DNA of 15,407 nt from the NCBI GenBank assembly GCA_030267965.1, contig BRYA01000843.1, positions 1,933-17,339 of the forward strand, given 5' to 3'. The notes beneath the pieces were generated by a model. That model had not been told where the DNA came from and made no database searches. It worked only from the letters and a program-made list of their open reading frames with translations. The position numbers were made by a program, and so were the translations under genes. Shown here one piece after another: positions 8,604 to 15,407 of this stretch (position 1 is the stretch's first letter; each line of letters begins with the position of its first letter). Source of the stretch: Triparma columacea. Lineage: Eukaryota > Sar > Bolidophyceae > Parmales > Triparmaceae.

Positions 8604-11600
8604 ATGAGTAACGTTTCCAAGACCGGACAACAAGAAGAAGGGCATACCGACCCCTCAGAGTCAAACCTCTTGGGCAAGATGGCCTCCGATGACATGATAG
8701 AGGTTAGTGAGAGGACTAACAGAGTCGAGGAAGGTACGTGAATAGGTTGCGAGTGTCAGTTAGGGAGTGTTAAGGGGGACGGAGGGGTTCTGTCCGACTT
8801 CGGAACGTTCAAAAACTCAAAGCTCACCAGCTAACAACCTCCCTCCCCTGCCATCGTTCCACCACCGCAGAGACGTCCAGCAGAGATCCTCAGACTGGGG
8901 GGATAGCCGAGGATGGGGACCTTCTCAAAAGTGAAGGAGATTCGTCACCATCAAAGGTTGCGAACTCAAATGAAGGCATGCCTGCATCGAGAGAGGTAAT
9001 GTCTGCTGCAAATATCATTGATGACCAAGAAGAGTCGTACGGAGCAGTCATTGAGGTCAACGGGGAGCTTGAGGAGGGTCCACCACCCGTAGTGGAAAGC
9101 GATTCTAAGCTCGTAGCGTCACCTAGGTCTCATGAGGAGGGTGAAGGTTTCTGGCAGGAAGGTGAGAATGGACGAAAAAGGAAAAGAACGTCATGAGATC
9201 AACACGGAGAAACATTTAATACCGGATAAAATTGTGCTCGTGGCCATCTACTTTGTCTTTAGCCGCCCTCCCCCCTCCTCGTCAAATTTCATCCAATGCT
9301 AACTCCAACAGCCAATGTCATCTCGAAACGCACCGTCGCGGATGTAACCACGCTTACCATCACAGCAGGACCTCGAAGCGGTTATCGTACTCACGTATAT
9401 CCTCAAGAGGGATCTCTCATTGAAGGTGACGGAGTCTCACTGCCGTTGCAGGTCGCCAGTACAAGCGAGGACATGAAATTAAACACGTCAAGTGAGGAGA
9501 CTGCGCTCGACACTAAAGCCGAGGGAGTCGAAAGAGGTGAGATAAGGGTAGATTGGGGTGAAAGAGGGGAGGTAGATGATAAGGGGGGTTTAACGCGCGG
9601 ATTTGTGTGACTGCAGAGGCTCGTCAAATATCATAAAAGTATATGTGTCAACCCCACCAACACGTATATCTTCATAAAAAAACGCCCACGTTTACATTCA
9701 CAGCGACGCCTCGAAAGGGTGCTTACTCTCTGGTAGGAGGGGACCCTCTTGATAAGATGGGGGGAGCTTCGCTGTTGTCACATGTCGAGAATTCAAGTGA
9801 GGATATGCAAGAGGTGAGATGATGAGGAGCGAAGTGACGGGCTGAAAACGTTAAGGATTGCGAGGGAGAAATACGCAGGAGTCTTTAATTCTGTATAAGA
9901 TGTATCTCAAACCTCACACACTGCCGCTGCGATACTAACTCTTCTTCGTAAAACCCAATTCTTGCACAACTCTCCACGCTTGTCACAGGTGAGAAAGGAA
10001 TCGGAGTAAAAACGATGTCGCACCTTGCAAGCCACGCCCATGCACGTGATGATTTTGTCTTTAAATATAATCTCGCCTCCCCTACGGTCGACGTTACTAC
10101 TCCTAACTTACTAACGTCTTTGCTTTCGCGATTTGCCTCGCTCCTCACACAGGCGCAGGAGAGGAGAAAGGTTATGAATATGGGCGTTGGGACAAAGATG
10201 GGAGGAGGCAGAGGAGGGAGTACGGTGGGAATAAGCAGGAATAATGTGTCGCACTTTGAAGGTGGGTCACAAGGGTCCATCAAGTCTGCTGGGGCGAGGC
10301 GAATGATAGGTGGGAGCGAAGTGGACGCTGGGCTGGGGCTAGAAAAATTCGAGGGTTTTGAGGAAGGAGACAGAGCTGCGATTAGAGTCGGCGCAGAGAG
10401 ATCTTTCATTCCCGACGAGGGAGAAGAGACGGGTGACTTGGGGGCAAAGGGCCAATCCAATGCGGAGGAGAGGTTCATCTAGCAGCAAGGTAAGAATTGA
10501 CAGAAAGGGAAATAGCGTCATGAGATCAACAGGCAGAAACATTTAATACCGGCACACATTATGCTCGTGGCAATCTACTTAATCTCTAGTCCTACACGAT
10601 TCGAACAAATATACTAATTCCTTCTCATTATATGCTTCGCTCGTTTCAGGAGGAGCAGAGGCTGGGAGGAGGGAGAGGAGGGCAGGAGAAGGAAAGGACG
10701 AGCGAATTAGGAGCTTAGGGCAGTCGAAGCTTCAAATGGAAGAGAGGGAGGATGTACACGACGAAGGGAGGGAGATAAGAAGGAGCGTAAACTTCGATTT
10801 GGAGATACAAGATGGAGACGGATTAGCATTCCGAGAACATGGGGAGGGATCTTTGAGTGCAGGCGGAAGCGCGGTGTCCGAGAAGGAGAGGGAGCTTGAG
10901 GAGAAGTGTAGGGAGTTGGCCAAGAAGCTGGCCGAGGCAAATGCAAAGTTAGGTCAGGCAAATGCAAAGTTAGTTCGGGCGAATGTGAAGATGAAGGCCA
11001 TCGTTCACGCCTTAGGTGACAAAGGGGAGGAAACGGTTGGAATAGGGGCAAAGGGATGCTCCTATGTAGAGGGGGGTGACAGTGAGCTTGTTGCTGCCAA
11101 GCGTCAGATCACCGCACTCCAGTCGGCGTTGACAGCTATCGCGCTTGAAAGCATTCCTGACGATGTGCGGGACGAGAACAACGACAAGGCTCATGACGAC
11201 GTGATGGGAAAGCTCGTAGAGAGGGGTGCTGTGGAGGGCATCATCAAGGAATCTTTTGATACCAAGAGAGCAAATGTCGGTGTAGTCGTCCACGACACGC
11301 AGCAACTCGTTTTTGATTACATCCTCTCCGATTCAAATTCGGGAGTTTTCCGACGTACCACTCTACGAGAGGGAGGGGTTGGGGATGGGGGAAGAATTGT
11401 GCTTTGGCAGTACTACATGGGGACAACAGTCGTGGATTTTCTTCTTAGGATCAAAGTTTTGACAAAGCAGGAGGACTTAAACCAAAGCGTCGTCGTCGTA
11501 ATAAAGTCTGAGGACGAGAAAAACTTGCCGAAGGAGGTTAAGACAAAGCTAATCAAGACTTTGACTTCCAACAATGCACAGCGAGCGAAGGTCGAGGGCG

Positions 11601-14600
11601 AGATCAGGCTCGCAAGTTACGAATACGGGCAAACTGCCTTAACTCTCGTCGGAAATTTGGAAGCCAAGGAGGCTGTGGAGGAGGCTATGGGAAGTCCAGG
11701 CTCACCAGGTTTAGACAAGGGTGTGTTTCGTCAGAAAACAAAAGGTATCAAACGGAGTCAAGCAAGTCGGCTGATGGCAAGTGGCGTGGTTGAGAGGTGG
11801 AATGTAAGCATCGTATTCATGTCTATCAAGGGCCTACTGGGGGAAATTGAGAAGAACTTCCACAAACCTGATGTCATTGATGAGAGGAGGAAAAGACACT
11901 TTGTTGAAGAGGTCATGACAAGCGTGCCTCCACTGACAGAATTAGAAGACGCAATGTTGGAGGGAGTTGAAGGATTGGAGGATGGCCTTCATAAGAAGGG
12001 CAGAAGAGTGAAGGGTACATTGAAGGAAAATATCGATAAGTTCCAATGGAAAGAGGGAGTCAATGACTGGGCAGCATTCAAAGTTATTGTGGACGTGCCT
12101 GCAACAGCTTTATTAGCGGAAATTTTCTGCCTAGATACCATTGAAACATCTGCACTTCACAAGAAAGAGAATGGAGACCTTCCACATATTGTCAGGGACA
12201 TGGTAGATGGAACAAGAAGCACACATTTCCGCCTTGGATATCACTTCCCATCACCTTCTAGAAACCGCCTCTTTGATACTTGGTTGGCATGGAAAGTAAT
12301 GAAACGAATTGAACAAGGCCCTGTTTCTTATATGGTTGGTTATGTCCCATTAAGGGAGTACCAAGGTAATAATACCTTTGGTGGTGTGCCAGTTGAGGGA
12401 GATTTTGAAATGGCGGACTCAAGGGGTGTGCATATCATTACAGAGGTTTCAACAAACATCTGCATGTGGACTCGTGTTCAGTCTTTTGATTTAAAACTGA
12501 ATCTACCAAGACGTGTGCTAGAGAGATTGGCAAAAGGTCATCTTGTTGAGGCCAACAGGATGCAGGAGAAGTTCAGAAGGAATGGAAAGAAGGTTGACGC
12601 TGAGGTCAGGGGGGTTCTGGTGGAGAGGATGAGGGAGGGGGTTGAGTTGGAGGAGGATCAGAAGGAGGTGTTTGGGGAGTTGGAGACACTCTTTGGTGGG
12701 GAGGAGGAAAAAGGGTGGGGACCTCTTGAGTCACCTTACGAGGGAGTGAAGATGGAGATCAAGCACAAGCAGCAGGAGAAAGGGGACAAGACACTCCGTT
12801 TTGGAAGAGCCGAGTGTGTTGCCGACTGCTCAGCCGAGGAAGCAGCTGCTTGGTACTTTGAGTACTGCAGCAGAGAAAGAATGGATGTAAGCAGAAAACT
12901 TGCTGACATTGCAAAGCTAGAAATATCGAAGGGTGGCAAGGGAAGTATCAACGAAAAGCTTTTTGCTATTGTAAAGAAGCTTCCCTTTCCTCTTCACAAA
13001 AGAGAGTTTGTGATGAGATATATATGGCAAAAAGGACACCAAGATGACACCATGTCTGTAGCATTTGTACCATCTGAGGAGAAGGTGGACTATGGAGGAA
13101 ATCTAGGAAAGCTTGTGAAAGCTACAACAAGTGGCATTCTCACTGCCAAGAATATTGAGGACCATAATGGTGTTCTCCAGTGTAAACTTACATTGACCCA
13201 ATTTATGGACACAGGGGGGCATATTCCAGTCAAAATTGTTGACAGATATACTCCACAAATACTAAGTGCAATAGCAACACTAAGGGACTCCTTCAAGCAG
13301 GACGAAGAGTTTGATAAAGCTGCACTGGCCTCTCTTGCCAACATCATCAAGAATGAGACTCAAGACTATACAGATGAGGAGAAGGTTGCAATCAGGAAGG
13401 GGAAGGAGTTTTATGAGAAGTGCAAGGAGGATGAGAATTTTGATGAACTGAAGAGTCCTGATGAGAGGGTCAAGATGAAGCTAGTTCATGTTGATGGGGA
13501 GAGTGTCGTAAGTGGGGTAGCTACAACTGTAGTTGATGCTAGTGTGGAGGATTGTGCTGCCTATGAGTACTCAAGCCTCTACAGTAGAAGTTGGAATAAA
13601 TTGGCTTCACAGTCAGGTTTTTCTCAACTGAACACAAGGTTTGTAAACAAGCACACTCTCTACTACATCACAACAAGGGGATTTGGAATCCCAAGACTTG
13701 CTCCTCGTGATAGTAGGAGTAAAGTTACCTGGTCCAAGCAAGATGACGGCAAAGTTATCATTGATGTTGCAGACACAGAGGAGCTCCATGAAGACTTTCC
13801 AGTGAAGGCTGGGAATGTGTTAGTGAAGGCACATACAGTTTATGTATTTGAGCCACTGGACCCTAATGGAAAAGTGTCACAAACATTAGTGACAACAACA
13901 ACAAAGGTAGAGCTTGGTGGTGTTTTCTACTCTTCCATCATGAACAAGATTGCACCAAGGTTTCTTGCACACGTCTCAGACTTGAGGAAGAAGTTTGACA
14001 GAAGCAGAGACATTGATGCTTCAACGAGGATTCAGATAATAAGGGGAATAGGTGAAATCAAAGAAATGTCCACTGAGACATTTGATGCCAAGTTCCTAGA
14101 GCTTCAAGGCAAACAAAAGGTTAAAGGTGCATTTCCCCTGTCAGATACCTGGATTAAGATGGAAGAGAAAGGAAAGGGATGGGGAAAGACAACAGTGACA
14201 GTTAGAGCAGGTTTGGAGGACGCTGCTGCCTACTTCTGGGACTTTGAGAGCAGAGTCCATCAAGAAACAACAGGAGATGTTGAGAGGGTTGTTGAGGAGA
14301 GGAAGGCAAAATGGGAAGTGGTTGTGAGGAGAAGGCAGAAGTTGGCATCACAACATGGTGTCAAAAATAGAGATAGGGAGTTCTTGAATGTGATGAAGCT
14401 GCACAAGATGGATGAAAATACTATTGTAATTATAATGGAGCCAATAAAGAAAGAGGTTAGGGTTAACCCTAACCCTAACAGGGAGAGAAGGAAGGCTGTA
14501 AGGAACAGTCAGAGATCTACTGCGCAAAGAGCATCTGAAGAAGTCGCAATAATGTTCACAAAAAGGGGAGAGAAGACAACCAAGGTAGAATTTGTCACCA

Positions 14601-15407
14601 AGGTAGAGCTTGGTAGCTCTGTGAATGTGGAGGCAACAAGATCGACTCTGGAGAGGCACCTAGACGAGGCTGCTGAGGCAGAACGCTACTTTATTGACCT
14701 TGTCCCTTTAAAGGAGACATCTCAGCAAGTTGGTGAGGCTTTGGGTGCTGATTTGGTTTGGGATGGAGGACAGCTTGGAGGAGCACACTCGAGGGGGGAC
14801 AAAGAGAGGCACGTTGAGGAGGTGTGTGAAGAGAGTGCTTCACTGAGGGAGGTTGTGAAGAAGTACCCCTGGTTTGTCACTTTGCTGAAGAGGGCAAGGC
14901 TTTGTGAGTATAACTTCAACAGCTCAGTGTCTACCAAGCTTGAGTGTGTTGAGGAGAAGGAAGCAAGAGTGATTGGGAACAACTTGATGCCTTGTTTGAA
15001 GAGCAGGAAGGTGATTGAGGCAGGGGTAGATATGTGGAGATTGCAAAACAGGGCTGTTGGTGAGCTGTTTGAGGAGTTTCCATGGATGGAGGGCATGTTT
15101 GTGGAGATAGGGAAGGGAGTTGTGAAGATGGCTCCTTGGGGTCTGATTTGGAGAGTTACTGTTGGTGCTGTTACATCTATCTTTGATTTGCTCACTGATG
15201 TTTATGTGACGTACATGTTTTGGAGCGATAAGAAATATGGGTACTTTAAGGCATCTTTGGCAAGTTTGATGGTATCAATTGGGCTTCAAATGTTTAGTGT
15301 TTGGGTACAGAATAGAAATTTGGGGATGCTGAGGGTGGTTAGGGAGTGGTTTCCTATTTTGATTGGGTTTAAGCCTGCTGTTGATGCTTACAGGGTAGCA
15401 ATTGGAG
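8604..15407 (+). CDS. Giant START-like repeat protein with C-terminal membrane domain, 3' end cut by window edge
   Basis: Proposed exons: 8604-8733, 8871-9161, 9312-9536, 9704-9813, 10153 to an uncertain donor (10261 preferred), and 10650 onward. The last exon is open for 4.75 kb. An in-frame TAG sits just before the start ATG. The N-terminal exons encode Ser/Glu-rich, poorly structured sequence with an internally repeated motif. A coiled coil follows (10913-10996). About five START-like (helix-grip) modules come next, near 11277-11680, 12064-12573, 12798-13310, 13506-14010 and 14188-14690. Three share E-(E/D)-x-A-A-(A/Y)...S-R (EEAAAWYFEYCSR, EDCAAYEYSSLYSR, EDAAAYFWDFESR). Hydrophobic helices near 15142-15223 and 15251-15309, plus one starting near 15351, with FDLLTDVY between, resemble XK/XKR-type membrane proteins. 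START domains bind lipids, so lipid sensing or transfer at a membrane is inferred. Alternative: an upstream gene ends at the TAG at 10482 and this one starts at the ATG at 10736. Confidence 0.75.
9162..9265 (+). repeat. Duplicated intron segment, copy A
   Basis: The first about 100 nt of intron 9162-9311 align with 10490-10592. Shared blocks include GTCATGAGATCAACA, AGAAACATTTAATACCGG and TGCTCGTGG. Similarity covers the donor site and fades before the acceptor, which points to duplication of an exon-plus-intron unit within the gene. Confidence 0.85.
9381..9480 (+). repeat. Exon-level internal repeat, copy in exon 3
   Basis: Encodes PRSGYRTHVY through VASTSEDMKL. It aligns with exon 4 (9706-9813), which encodes PRKGAYSLVG through VENSSEDMQE, at both DNA (CCTCGAA, AGTGAGGA/AGCGAGGA) and protein level. 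A weaker match in exon 2 reads GDLLKSEGDS through VANSNEGM. The repeats look like duplicated exons. Confidence 0.7.
9706..9813 (+). repeat. Exon-level internal repeat, copy in exon 4
   Basis: Second clear copy of the roughly 36-residue PR-x-G...SSEDM unit. This exon occupies 9704-9813, enters in phase 1 and leaves in phase 0, unlike the phase-1/phase-1 exons 2 and 3. Confidence 0.7.
9814..10152 (+). other. Composite intron with an internal AG|GT junction
   Basis: The intron begins GTGAGATGATG at 9814 and ends TCACACAG at 10152. At 9988/9989 it contains a full acceptor (pyrimidine-rich, ending TTGTCACAG) followed directly by a full donor (GTGAGAAAGG). The halves are 175 and 164 nt, close to the other introns of this gene. 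Alternative: the second half is coding, since 9989-10152 stays open in the frame used downstream. Confidence 0.55.
10480..10482 (+). other. In-frame TAG near the end of exon 5
   Basis: Reading exon 5 from the acceptor at 10152 in the frame set by exon 4 gives 109 codons and then TAG, three codons before the donor at 10489. Aligned with the paralogous exon 2 end, TAG-CAG-CAA-G corresponds to TGG-CAG-GAA-G. Earlier phase-1 donors (10261, 10309, 10432) would splice it out; otherwise it ends a protein of about 361 residues. Confidence 0.6.
10490..10592 (+). repeat. Duplicated intron segment, copy B
   Basis: Partner of 9162-9265, beginning GTAAGAATTG where copy A begins GTGAGAATGG. The acceptor of this intron is CGTTTCAG at 10642-10649, and the following exon is entered in phase 1. 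The flanking exon end (AGCAGCAAG) also matches that of copy A (GGCAGGAAG). Confidence 0.85.
10913..10996 (+). repeat. Heptad coiled-coil encoded by 21-bp DNA repeats
   Basis: Four consecutive seven-residue units (ELAKKLA, EANAKLG, QANAKLV, RANVKMK). Units two and three (10934-10954 and 10955-10975) are nearly identical in DNA. Leu/Ala placement fits a short coiled coil, preceded by a charged helix (EKERELEEKCR). It may mediate dimerisation of the START-repeat protein. Confidence 0.7.
14455..14480 (+). repeat. Telomere-type palindrome within the START-gene coding sequence
   Basis: GGTTAGGGTTAACCCTAACC at 14455-14474 is a perfect 20-bp palindrome made of TTAGGG and CCCTAA repeats head to head; a further CCTAAC follows. 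It is translated as VRVNPNPNR in a basic, low-complexity insertion of the fifth START-like module. Confidence 0.9.
15142..15407 (+). other. Membrane domain (XK/XKR-like) of the START-repeat protein
   Basis: Two hydrophobic helices (15142-15223 and 15251-15309) and the start of a third (from about 15351, FPILIGFKPAVDAYRV) are separated by short polar loops. The FDLLTDVYVTYMFW stretch in the first helix, with acidic residues inside the membrane, recalls XK-related proteins. The domain continues beyond the window, so the number of helices is unknown. The family assignment is tentative. Confidence 0.5.

Noticed and set aside
10015..10152. Coding extension upstream of exon 5 beginning MSHLASHAHA
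   Set aside because: The stretch ends in a good pyrimidine-rich acceptor, and exon 4 (phase 0) joins in frame at 10153. Kept as an alternative because the frame is open.
9885..10478. Minus-strand open frame of 197 codons
   Set aside because: It runs antisense over the composite intron and exon 5, has no domain and is Ser/Pro-rich, as expected opposite purine-rich coding DNA.
14722..15195. Minus-strand open frame of 157 codons
   Set aside because: It lies antisense to the uninterrupted START-gene exon and has no recognisable features.
1..15407. tRNA, rRNA, prokaryotic operon or transposon signals
   Set aside because: I saw no cloverleaf, ribosomal core, ribosome-binding-site spacing, transposase or reverse-transcriptase motifs, and no terminal inverted repeats around the AT-rich island.

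Overview
The window is nuclear DNA from a eukaryote. Genes are split by short introns (about 100 to 340 nt) with GTGAG/GTAAG-type donors and pyrimidine-rich CAG/TAG acceptors, and splice phases match across the junctions. Three features point to a photosynthetic stramenopile (diatom or bolidophyte/Parmales-like): an Omp85 protein with a signal peptide cleaved before an aromatic residue, the usual address for a red-derived complex plastid; a C2H2 zinc-finger array with a WH-containing linker; and a very long protein of START-like repeats followed by a membrane domain. The lineage is an inference from family recognition, not from a search.

Layout. 1-1388 (minus): a two-exon, low-complexity protein I do not recognise, cut by the left edge. 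1389-1567: a 179-nt head-to-head promoter region. 1568-4156 (plus): a four-exon Omp85/Toc75-type outer-membrane protein of 720 residues. 4378-5691 (plus): an intronless protein with ten tandem C2H2 fingers. 6222-8010 (plus): a four-exon glutaredoxin-DUF547 fusion of 432 residues. 8604-15407 (plus): a protein of at least 1,870 residues with small phase-1 N-terminal exons, a coiled coil, about five START-like modules and XK/XKR-like membrane helices, cut by the right edge.

The genes do not look like one pathway; this is an ordinary compact algal neighbourhood. Base composition is mosaic: about 4230-6560 is AT-rich (finger gene and catalytic glutaredoxin exon) between G-rich flanks. Most coding strands are strongly purine-rich.

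The most unusual part is the 5' half of the START gene. Exons and an intron there have been duplicated in tandem. One duplicated exon has an in-frame TAG where its paralogue has TGG. One intron looks like two introns joined at an AG|GT site (a zero-length exon or recursive splice site). A 20-bp telomere-type palindrome lies inside the coding sequence near 14455. The gene model between about 9814 and 10649 is the least certain part of this annotation.
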